64,000 nucleotides of DNA from Microlunatus endophyticus (lineage in GTDB: Bacteria; Actinomycetota; Actinomycetes; Propionibacteriales; Propionibacteriaceae): NCBI RefSeq assembly GCF_014646195.1, contig NZ_BMMZ01000002.1, positions 620,001 to 684,000 of the forward strand, written 5' to 3'. The notes under the pieces are model-generated. The model had not been told where the DNA came from. It made no database searches and saw only the letters and a program-made list of their open reading frames with translations. Positions 56,833 to 64,000 of this stretch are shown piece by piece. How positions within the stretch are numbered: position 1 is the first letter of the stretch; each line of letters begins with the position of its first letter. A program made the position numbers and the translations under genes.

Positions 56833-58932
56833 TCACGCACTGTCGTTGATGACCTCGAGCAGGTCGGCGCCGTACTTGCTGATCTTGGTCTTGCCGACAC
56901 CGGGCACCTTGATCAATTCCCGCGCACTGCGGGGTCTGGCCTCGGCGATCGCGACCAGGGTTGCGTCGGTGAAGATGACGTAGGCCGGCATCCGTTCCTG
57001 GCTCGCCTGGAGCTTGCGCCAGTCCCGCAGCCGCTCCAGGGTCGGCTCGTCGTAGCTGGCGGGGCAGTCCTCGTGGCGGCCGAGCTTGCGTTCGGCGGCG
57101 TCTGTCAGGTGCCTGCCACAGGACCGGCAGGTCGCCGCGAGCGCGGTCGGCCGATTGCGCCGTACAACTGACCTCGACTGTGCCGGACCGCTGTCTCCAC
57201 CCGGTCGCAGCCCATCCAGGAATCGCGACGGCGACCGTTGGGTCGACCCGTTGCGACTGCGCGACCAGGAGATCCGCAGATGCACCCGCGCCCGGGTGAT
57301 GCCGACGTAGAACAGCCGCCGCTCCTCCTCGATCTGGTCCGGCGTCGTGGCCAGCACGAACGGCAGCGAGCCCTCACTGAGGCCGACGAGCGCCACGGCG
57401 TCCCACTCCAGTCCCTTGGCCGAGTGCAGGGTCGAGATCGTCACGCCGTTGGCCACCGGCACGTGCTGGGCATCGGCACGGCGCTGCAGTTCGACGACGA
57501 CATCGGTCAGGGTGCAGCCCGGCCGGGTCGTCGCCAGGTCCTCCGCCGCGGCTACCAGTGCTGCCAGCGATTCCCAGCGCTCCCGGACCGTACCGGTACC
57601 GTTCGGCGGCTGTTCGGTCCAGCCCAGGCCGGCCAACAGCGCCTTGACCTCGGCGACAGCCGGCTGTGCTTCGCCGGCGCCGCCCGCGTCCTGGTTGGTT
57701 TCAGCGGTACGCGCCTGGGTGCGCAGCGCCAGCAGCGCCTGCCGTACCTCCGGCCGCTCGTAGAACCGCTCGCCGCCGCGGACCAGATACGGGATGTCCC
57801 GGTCGGCCAGCGCCTGCTCCAGGATCGGCGATTGGGCGTTGACCCGGAACAGCACCGCCATCTCGCGATAGGCCACCCCGGAGGCGTGCAGCCCGGCCAG
57901 CCAGTCCGCGACCGCACTCGCCTCGGACAACTCGTCGGCCGCATCCCGGACGACCGGCTCCGGTCCGTGATCGCGTTGGGCCTCCAACAGGACCGGGTTG
58001 AGACCCGTGCGCTGTGCCGGCCGCGCGCCCTGCAGGACGCGGTTGGCAGCCCGCACGACCTGGGGAGTGGATCGATAGTCCCGGACCAGCCGGACCACGG
58101 TCGTCTGCGGGTGCCGGCGTGCGAAACCCGTGAGGAAGGATGCCTGGGCGCCGGCGAAGGAATGGATCGTCTGGGCCGGATCGCCGACCACGCACAGGTC
58201 CTGGGAGTCGCCGCGCCACAGGTCGAGCACCGCCTGTTGCAGCGGGCTGACGTCCTGGTACTCGTCGACGACGAGATGCCGGTAGGTGCGACGGATCTCG
58301 GCGGCCACCTGGGGGTGCTCGGAGATCATCGCCGCGGTGCAGAGCAGGATGTCGTCGAAGTCGATCCGCACCCGGTCCCGTTTGACCTGTTCGTACGCCC
58401 CGAACACCCGGGCGACGGTCTCCGGATCGCACGACGCCAGCATGCGGTTCCCGGCGGACGCGATGCGCGGGTACTCCTCCGGGGTCACGTTGCTCACCTT
58501 GGCCCAGCTGATCTCGGTGATCAGGTCCCGCAGGCCGCCCGACTCGGCCGGGACCCGCAACCGCGACGCGGCTTCGGCGACCAGCCCGTAGCGGTTGTCG
58601 ACGATCGGCGGCAGGTCGGAGCCGTACGCCCGCGGCCAGAAATACTGTGCCTGCCGCAGCGCCGCCGAGTGGAAGGTCCTGGCCTGGACCCCGTGCACGC
58701 TCAATTGCTGCAGCCGACCGCGCATCTCCCCCGCCGCGCGGGTCGTGAAGGTGACCGCCAGCACATTGGTCGGCGCGTAGACCCCCGTCGTGACCGCGTA
58801 TGCGATCCGGTGCGTGATCGCCCGGGTCTTGCCGGTGCCCGCGCCGGCGATCACCGCGACCGGGCCGCCGAGGCTGGTGGCGACCTCACGCTGCTCCGGA
58901 TCCAACCGGTCCAGCAGTTCATCAGGCCCCAT
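56833..58932 (-). CDS. uvrD2: UvrD2-like DNA helicase
   Basis: A 699-aa superfamily 1 helicase. Walker A is AGAGTGKTRA (about 29-38), Walker B is VVDEYQDVS, motif III GDPAQTIHSF, motif IV VRLVRDYRST, motif V TLHSAKGLEWDAV and motif VI YVGITRARV. A Cys pair CRSCGRHL with a second Cys follows (tetra-Cys region of UvrD2), and the protein ends in an HRDC domain (PRSARELIKVPGVGKTKISKYG). UvrD2 is essential in mycobacteria. ATG 58932 starts directly before the conserved LLDRLDPEQREVA. Its position next to whiB7 is conserved. Confidence 0.92.
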   Translation of the reverse strand: MGPDELLDRLDPEQREVATSLGGPVAVIAGAGTGKTRAITHRIAYAVTTGVYAPTNVLAVTFTTRAAGEMRGRLQQLSVHGVQARTFHSAALRQAQYFWPRAYGSDLPPIVDNRYGLVAEAASRLRVPAESGGLRDLITEISWAKVSNVTPEEYPRIASAGNRMLASCDPETVARVFGAYEQVKRDRVRIDFDDILLCTAAMISEHPQVAAEIRRTYRHLVVDEYQDVSPLQQAVLDLWRGDSQDLCVVGDPAQTIHSFAGAQASFLTGFARRHPQTTVVRLVRDYRSTPQVVRAANRVLQGARPAQRTGLNPVLLEAQRDHGPEPVVRDAADELSEASAVADWLAGLHASGVAYREMAVLFRVNAQSPILEQALADRDIPYLVRGGERFYERPEVRQALLALRTQARTAETNQDAGGAGEAQPAVAEVKALLAGLGWTEQPPNGTGTVRERWESLAALVAAAEDLATTRPGCTLTDVVVELQRRADAQHVPVANGVTISTLHSAKGLEWDAVALVGLSEGSLPFVLATTPDQIEEERRLFYVGITRARVHLRISWSRSRNGSTQRSPSRFLDGLRPGGDSGPAQSRSVVRRNRPTALAATCRSCGRHLTDAAERKLGRHEDCPASYDEPTLERLRDWRKLQASQERMPAYVIFTDATLVAIAEARPRSARELIKVPGVGKTKISKYGADLLEVINDSA

Positions 58933-59006
58933 CACGATCCGAACCCTAATCCGCGCCGGTGACATCCGCCGTCGCCGGTCCACAGGGCCGCGAGGAAGAT
59001 GATTGC

Positions 59007-60068
59007 GTGACGTCACCAACTCCTCCAGGGCGCGCCCGGGCCCGCGACCTCGGGATCCAGCCCGGGCGACTGCCGACCGGGCGACTGAACGCGATCACCG
59101 ACATACCGGGCGTCCTGGTCGGCCAGCGCACCCTGATCGAGGGCGACGACGTACGCACCGGAGTGACGGCCGTACTCCCGCATGGCGGCAACCTGTATCA
59201 GCACAAGGTCGCCGGCGCGGTCCACGTCGGCAACGGATTCGGCAAGACCGCCGGCTCGATCCAGGTCGGCGAACTCGGCACCATCGAGACACCGATCGTG
59301 CTGACCAACACCCTCAGCGTCGCAGCGGGCATCGGCGGCGTCATCACCTGGACCCTGGCACAGCCGGGCAACGAGCAGGTCTCCTCGATCAACGCGCTGG
59401 TCGGCGAGACCAACGACAGCGGTCTGAACGACATCCGCGGCCGGCACGTGACCGAGGCCGACGTCGTCGCTGCCATCGAGGCGGCCATCTCCGGACCGGT
59501 CGAGGAAGGTGCGGTCGGCGCCGGGACCGGGACCTCCGCCTTCGGCTGGAAAGGCGGAATCGGAACCTCATCGCGGCTCGTCGGCGATCGGGTCGTCGGC
59601 GTCCTGGTGCAGACCAACTACGGCGGCGTGCTCCGGATCGACGGTGTCCCGATCGCTCCCGAACTGACTCCCGACACCCCGGGCGCCGATTCGGCCGACG
59701 GCTCCTGCATGATCATCATCGGCACCGACGCATCGATCGCGGCCCGTTCCCTGGAACGGATCGCCGCCCGTGCGGTCTTCGCGCTCGCGCGGACCGGATC
59801 CAGCTACAGCCACGGCAGCGGAGATATCGCGGTCGCCTTCAGCACGGCGGACACGGCCGCGCCGGCCGAGGTCGCGGTCGGAGGATCAGCTTTGTCACCG
59901 TTGTTCGAAGCCACGTTGGATGCAACCGAAGAGGCGGTCTACAACTCGCTGTTCGCGGCGACCACCGTCACCGGCTTCCAGGCCACCCGCCGCCCGGCGA
60001 TCCCGCTCGACGCCGTGCGGAAGATCCTCGCCCGCCGTTCCGGCCCGGGAATGCACCGCGCCCCGTAG
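59007..60068 (+). CDS. P1-family (DmpA-like) aminopeptidase
   Basis: A 353-aa Ntn-hydrolase of the S58 family. GRLNAITDIPGVLVGQ is the standard beginning. NEVNGNGEx-like motifs appear as ISALV-type SINALVGETNDSGLND. The autocleavage site is the Gly-Ser in ADGSCMIIIGTDA, with Ser becoming the N-terminal nucleophile of the small subunit. The GTG at 59007 has GAGGAAG upstream. DmpA-type enzymes release N-terminal D- or L-residues or beta-peptides. It is divergent from uvrD2 and upstream of the mycoredoxin gene. Confidence 0.88.
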   Translation: MTSPTPPGRARARDLGIQPGRLPTGRLNAITDIPGVLVGQRTLIEGDDVRTGVTAVLPHGGNLYQHKVAGAVHVGNGFGKTAGSIQVGELGTIETPIVLTNTLSVAAGIGGVITWTLAQPGNEQVSSINALVGETNDSGLNDIRGRHVTEADVVAAIEAAISGPVEEGAVGAGTGTSAFGWKGGIGTSSRLVGDRVVGVLVQTNYGGVLRIDGVPIAPELTPDTPGADSADGSCMIIIGTDASIAARSLERIAARAVFALARTGSSYSHGSGDIAVAFSTADTAAPAEVAVGGSALSPLFEATLDATEEAVYNSLFAATTVTGFQATRRPAIPLDAVRKILARRSGPGMHRAP

Positions 60069-60123
60069 CGTTGTCACCAGCAGCTGCCACCGAAAGCACC
60101 TTGCAGCACCACGAAGGGATCCC

Positions 60124-60384
60124 ATGTCCAGTCCGACATCCAGCGCACAGTTCACTCTCTACTCGACCACCTGGTGCGGCTACTGCTTCCGGCTCAAGTC
60201 GCAGCTGAAGCGCGAGCAGATCGCCTTCGACGAGGTCGACATCGAGAAGCAGCCCGACGCCGCCGACCTGGTCGCGAGCCTCAACGGCGGCAACCAGACC
60301 GTACCCACTCTGATCTTCTCCGACGGCTCGTCGCTGACGAACCCGTCGGTGCGCGAGGTCACCGCCAAGCTCGCCAGCCTGTGA
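60124..60384 (+). CDS. mrx1: Mycoredoxin (glutaredoxin-like)
   Basis: An 86-aa glutaredoxin-fold protein. The redox motif is WCGYC (C18, C21), with VPTL (cis-Pro) and DGSSLTNPSV. Mycoredoxin-1 reduces mycothiol-mixed disulfides. Its place near uvrD2 and whiB7 agrees with mycobacterial gene order. The HAD-family gene overlaps its stop by GTGA. Confidence 0.92.
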   Translation: MSSPTSSAQFTLYSTTWCGYCFRLKSQLKREQIAFDEVDIEKQPDAADLVASLNGGNQTVPTLIFSDGSSLTNPSVREVTAKLASL

Positions 60385-61058
60385 GCGCCGGTCCGGTCGA
60401 TGCACGGCCGGTACTGCTCTTCGACGTCGACGGTACGGTCGTCGATTCGGCGCCCGGGATGGTACGCAGCCTGCAGGCCGCCATGGCCGCGGTGGGACTG
60501 GAGCCCGCTGCCGAGGGTCAGTTGCGCGCCGATCTCGGCCCACCGCCGGCTGTGATGCTGGCCGGGGTCGGCGTACCGGAGTCGTTGATCAACGATGCGG
60601 TGATCGCCTACCGCGCCCACTACCGGCAGGTCGGGATGGACCGCGCCGAGGCATTCGCCGGAGTCCCCGAGGCGCTGGGTGGTCTGTGCGCCGGCTACCG
60701 GCTGGCGACCGCCACCATGAAACTGATCGACACCGCGACCGAATTCCTGGCCCGGCACGGACTTCGTGATCATTTCGAAGTAGTCGGTGGCGCCCGCAAC
60801 GGGGTCTTCGACAAGGCCGCGATCATCGCCGAGACCCGGGTCGCCCTGGGCAGCCCGGCAGCGGAGAACATGATCATGATCGGCGACCGGCACTCCGACA
60901 TCTCGGGCGGCCACAGCAACGGGCTGCGGACCATTGCGGTGAGCTGGGGCTACGGAAGCCGGGCCGAGCTGGAGGCCTCGGAGCCGGATGTGATCATCGA
61001 CCGTCCCGACCAACTCGCCGAAGCGGCGACCCGGCTCCTGCAGTCGGCCACGGCCTGA
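60381..61058 (+). CDS. HAD-family hydrolase (Gph-like phosphatase)
   Basis: A 225-aa haloacid dehalogenase-like phosphatase. Motif I is LLFDVDGTVVDS (nucleophile Asp), motif II is in RLATATMKLID (Thr/Ser replaced by T), motif III has FDKAAIIAE (Lys) and motif IV is MIGDRHSDISGG (two Asp). The cap lies between about 20 and 85. Resembles phosphoglycolate phosphatases, but substrate choice cannot be inferred. The GTG start overlaps the mycoredoxin stop. Confidence 0.86.
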   Translation: MSAGPVDARPVLLFDVDGTVVDSAPGMVRSLQAAMAAVGLEPAAEGQLRADLGPPPAVMLAGVGVPESLINDAVIAYRAHYRQVGMDRAEAFAGVPEALGGLCAGYRLATATMKLIDTATEFLARHGLRDHFEVVGGARNGVFDKAAIIAETRVALGSPAAENMIMIGDRHSDISGGHSNGLRTIAVSWGYGSRAELEASEPDVIIDRPDQLAEAATRLLQSATA

Positions 61059-61059
61059 A

Positions 61060-61077
61060 CTCCCGCGGCGACGGGAG
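61060..61077 (+). terminator. Small hairpin after HAD gene
   Basis: CTCCCG and CGGGAG arms with a 6-base loop, directly after the HAD stop and 42 bp before the recC start. Weak; could equally be chance in high-GC sequence. Confidence 0.35.
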
Positions 61078-61119
61078 CGCGCCGAGCACTGTCGGACCGG
61101 CCCCCTAGAGTGGCGGCAA

Positions 61120-64000
61120 ATGGGTTTGTGGGTGCATCGGGCCGAACGGGCCGACCGGCTGGCCACCGGTCTGGGATCGCTGCTGCGCGAGGGCCTTGGG
61201 GACCCGTTCGCGACCGAGATCGTGGCGGTGCCCACCCGTGGTGTCGAGCGCTGGCTGGCCCAGACGCTCTCCCATCAACTCGGCGCCGACCCCGGCGAGC
61301 CCGACTCCGGCGACGGCGTCTGCGCCGGAATCGACTTTCCGTCTCCGGACCGGCTCGTCGGCACAGCTTTGGCCGGCGTCACCGGTATCGACCCGCGCTC
61401 CGATCCCTGGCATCCCCGGCAGGCGGTCTGGCCGCTGCTCACGGTGGTTGACGGCGCCCGGGACGAGGGCTGGGCCGGACCGCTCTGGCGCTATCTGGAG
61501 CGGTCCGACGACCAGCAGGCCGCCGGGCGCCGGTTCGGAACCGCGAGCCACCTGGCCGGCCTGTTCGACAGCTACGCCGCCAACCGGCCGCAGATGCTGC
61601 AGCACTGGCTCGCCGGCCGGGATCTGGACGGCGCCGGCGGGCCGCTGCCGGACGATGTCGCGTGGCAGGCCGAGCTGTGGCGCCGGCTGCGCGCCGAGAT
61701 CGACGTACCGGGGCCTGCCGAGCGGTTGCGTACGGCCTGTCAGGAGCTGATCGACCGACCGGACCGCGCCGGACTGCCCGACCGGTTGTCGATCTTCGGA
61801 CCGACCCGGCTCCCGTACGCGACCCTGGCCGTGCTCTCGGCGCTTGCCCGGCATCGCGACGTGCACCTGTGGCTGCCACACGCCTCCCCCGCGTTGTGGT
61901 CCTCGGTCAGCCGGTCACTCACCGGGTCCGGGGTGATCGACAGGTCGTTGCCTGCCGGGGAACTGCTGCCGGCGCCGACCGGCAGCCGCAGCGCCGACGA
62001 CAGCGCCGGTCTCGTACGCCATCGGCTGCTGGCCTATCTCGGCCGGGACAGTCGTGAGCTGCAGCTCGCGCTGGCCGGCCTGCCCGCCGAGATCCATGAT
62101 CAACTCCTGGATCCCGGCCATGATCATCCGCGCGATCCCGGTCGTGATCACCTCCTGTCCCGGCTGCAACGTGATCTTGCTGCCGACCGGTCACTCGAGC
62201 AGCTCGATCCCATGCCGATCGAGCCCGGGGACGACAGCATCGCCGTCCACGCGGCACACGGCCCGGACCGTCAGGTCGAGGTGCTGCGCGAGGTCCTGCT
62301 CGGACTGCTGGAAAGCGACCCGACACTCGAGCCCCGCGACATCGTCGTGATGTGCCCGGACATCGAGACCTTCGCGCCACTCATCTCGGCAGCCTTCGGT
62401 GCGCAGGTCGACGAGGAGGATCCGGGCGCCGGGCACCCGGGACACCGCCTGCGGGTCCGGCTCGCCGACCGATCACTGCGACAGTTGAATCCGCTGCTGC
62501 AGGTGCTCGGCCGGTTGTTCGACCTCGCGGAGTCCCGGATGGAGGCGTCCGCGGTCGTCGACCTGTGCGCCGGCGAGCCGGTCGCCCGTCGCTTCGGCTT
62601 CAACGACGACGACATCCTCCGGCTGCGCGAGCTCGTCAAGGGCTCCGGAATCCGCTGGGGCCTGGACGCCCGGCACCGACAGCAGTTCACGATGGGCGAC
62701 TTCGGTCAGAACACCTGGGCCTCCGGCCTGGACCGGATGCTGCTCGGCATCGCCATGGACGAGGACGGTCAGCATTTCGTCGGCACCACGCTGCCGATGG
62801 ACGACATCGACGCCCAGGATGCCGACCTGGTCGGGCGGCTCAGCGAGCTGATCCAGCGGCTGACGACGGTCATCGGTGCACTCGATCGACGGCAGCCGCT
62901 GCGGACCTGGATCGCTGTCTGCCGCCAGGCGCTGGAGCTGCTGACCGATGTCCGGCCGACGGACAACTGGCAGCTCGGACAGGCCTACGGCGAACTCGCC
63001 CGGATCGCCGAGTCGGCCGGCGACCGCGCCGACATGCACCTCACCCGCAGGGAGGTCCGCGCGCTGCTCGGCGGGCTCTTCACGGGACGGCCGAGCCGCG
63101 CCAACTTCAGAACCGGAACGCTGACCGTTGCCACCTTGATGCCGATGCGCTCGGTGCCCCATCGGGTGATCTGCCTGCTCGGGCTGGACGACGGAGTGTT
63201 CCCCCGATCCGGCCGACTGGACGGAGACGACCTGCTGTCGGCAGATCCGTGGATCGGCGACCGGGACCGGCGGAGCGAGGACCGGCAACTGCTGCTGGAT
63301 GCGATCATGTCGGCAACCGAACGGCTGGTGATCATCTACTCCGGCGCCGATCCGCGCACGAATGCGATCAAGCCGCCCGCGGTTCCGCTCGGTGAACTTC
63401 TGGACGTCCTTGATCTGACGGCACAGGGCGCCGAGGGTGGCCGGGTCCGAGATCAGATCCTGCAACGGCATCCGCTGCAGCCGTTCGACACGATCAACTT
63501 CGACGGCGGCCTGCGGGCACCGGCCGCGACCGACCAGCCCTTCAGCTTCGATCCCGACGGCCTGGCCGGCGCTCGGGCGATGCTCGGTGTGCGGGCCGAT
63601 CCGAAGCCGGTCTTCTCCGCCGAGCCGCTGCCGCCGTACGAGCTCGATCCGGTGATCCAGTTGTCGGACCTGATCAACTTCTTCAAACATCCGGTCCGCG
63701 CCTATCTGCGGACCAGGATCGGATTCTCACCTTTCTGGACACCTGATGTCGACGAGGAGGACATCCCGATCATCGTGGACGGGCTGGCCGCCTGGAAGAT
63801 CGGCGAACGGATGCTTCGCCGCCGGCTGGCCGGGATCGCACGTGGCCGGCTCGTCGACGCCGAATGGCGCCGTGGAGACGTACCGCCGCGCCAGTTGGGC
63901 AGCCGGGTCCTCGACCCGATCGCGCGCACGGTCGAGGAGATCGCCGAGCGCGCGGCGCCGCTGATCGACGGCGGGCCGACCAACGTCGACGTCCTCGCCG
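61120..64000 (+). CDS. recC: Exodeoxyribonuclease V subunit gamma (RecC), 5' part
   Basis: Open to the window edge: 960 complete codons of an expected ~1100. The N-terminus LWVHRAERADRLATGLGSLL and VAVPTRGVERWLAQTLS is typical of RecC. Further blocks are DDSIAVHAAHGPDRQVEVLR, LRELVKGSGIRWGLDARHRQ, GTLTVATLMPMRSVPHRVIC followed by LLGLDDGVFPR, and ISDLINFF-type LSDLINFFKHPVRAYLRTR. RecC holds the other subunits together and scans for Chi in RecBCD repair. It has a degenerate helicase fold without Walker motifs, as expected. A His/Asp/Arg repeat (DPGHDHPRDPGRDH) near 330 is a local oddity. recB and recD would follow downstream. Confidence 0.92.
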   Translation, partial: MGLWVHRAERADRLATGLGSLLREGLGDPFATEIVAVPTRGVERWLAQTLSHQLGADPGEPDSGDGVCAGIDFPSPDRLVGTALAGVTGIDPRSDPWHPRQAVWPLLTVVDGARDEGWAGPLWRYLERSDDQQAAGRRFGTASHLAGLFDSYAANRPQMLQHWLAGRDLDGAGGPLPDDVAWQAELWRRLRAEIDVPGPAERLRTACQELIDRPDRAGLPDRLSIFGPTRLPYATLAVLSALARHRDVHLWLPHASPALWSSVSRSLTGSGVIDRSLPAGELLPAPTGSRSADDSAGLVRHRLLAYLGRDSRELQLALAGLPAEIHDQLLDPGHDHPRDPGRDHLLSRLQRDLAADRSLEQLDPMPIEPGDDSIAVHAAHGPDRQVEVLREVLLGLLESDPTLEPRDIVVMCPDIETFAPLISAAFGAQVDEEDPGAGHPGHRLRVRLADRSLRQLNPLLQVLGRLFDLAESRMEASAVVDLCAGEPVARRFGFNDDDILRLRELVKGSGIRWGLDARHRQQFTMGDFGQNTWASGLDRMLLGIAMDEDGQHFVGTTLPMDDIDAQDADLVGRLSELIQRLTTVIGALDRRQPLRTWIAVCRQALELLTDVRPTDNWQLGQAYGELARIAESAGDRADMHLTRREVRALLGGLFTGRPSRANFRTGTLTVATLMPMRSVPHRVICLLGLDDGVFPRSGRLDGDDLLSADPWIGDRDRRSEDRQLLLDAIMSATERLVIIYSGADPRTNAIKPPAVPLGELLDVLDLTAQGAEGGRVRDQILQRHPLQPFDTINFDGGLRAPAATDQPFSFDPDGLAGARAMLGVRADPKPVFSAEPLPPYELDPVIQLSDLINFFKHPVRAYLRTRIGFSPFWTPDVDEEDIPIIVDGLAAWKIGERMLRRRLAGIARGRLVDAEWRRGDVPPRQLGSRVLDPIARTVEEIAERAAPLIDGGPTNVDVLA

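Noticed and set aside
57238-58962. An open frame of 574 codons antisense to uvrD2.
   Set aside because: No recognisable domain; the uvrD2 strand has every helicase motif.
1-64000. tRNA or rRNA genes.
   Set aside because: Scanning by eye for T-loop motifs (GTTCGAATCC-like) with matching acceptor stems and for conserved rRNA stretches found none. A covariance-model search would be decisive.

Overview
The window is high-GC actinobacterial DNA, most likely from a Propionibacteriales organism (Microlunatus-like). The evidence is strong G/C third-position bias, a WhiB7-type regulator with an AT-hook, a mycoredoxin, UvrD2 with an HRDC domain, a UPF0182 membrane protein beside a PPA1309-family gene, an Asp-for-Cys MurA, and many GTG/TTG starts with 4-bp ATGA/GTGA overlaps. 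No tRNA, rRNA, CRISPR array or transposase gene was found.

Region 1 (1-9.5 kb) is a zinc-homeostasis locus. It follows the 3' end of an HU gene and holds two Zur-like Fur paralogues, a ZnuA-ZnuC-ZnuB-ZnuB importer, a true COG0523 GTPase, and a COG0523-like protein that keeps the CxCC motif but has lost its P-loop. Divergent from the latter is an operon with a zinc-independent bL36 gene, a YpdA-like flavoprotein ending in a Cys-rich tail (frameshifted here) and an SBF/arsenite-type permease. Four related palindromes, including one with no obvious target gene, look like Zur operators.

Region 2 (9.7-20.8 kb) is accessory. It has an aldo/keto reductase, a maleylpyruvate-isomerase-like gene between two copies of a short repeat, a nucleotidyltransferase, a cytidine deaminase-like gene, a MerR-reductase pair, a Tat lipoprotein for ferric siderophores behind an IdeR/DtxR box, a polysaccharide deacetylase, a lipoprotein, and an ABC-2 exporter followed by a seven-blade RCC1-like protein.

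Region 3 (20.8-40.5 kb) holds a Tat-exported phosphoesterase with a LamG domain (frameshifted), a one-carbon cassette (cyclohydrolase, MTD1-like dehydrogenase, non-canonical MTHFR), redox genes, a MarR-hydrolase pair, a two-subunit M16 peptidase with a MurA, a RES-Xre toxin-antitoxin pair, an ApbE/FMN-binding/ferric-reductase operon, and a BlaI-M56 pair (M56 frameshifted).

Region 4 (40.5-64 kb) resembles the conserved actinobacterial UPF0182-PDZ/Lon-DUF2342-ABC1-WhiB7-UvrD2-mycoredoxin neighbourhood. It ends in a truncated recC. The whiB7 leader has a promoter, an upstream ORF and a terminator-like hairpin, consistent with attenuation. All three frameshifts have the same form, one base missing in or beside a short G/C run, so assembly error must be excluded before calling pseudogenes.
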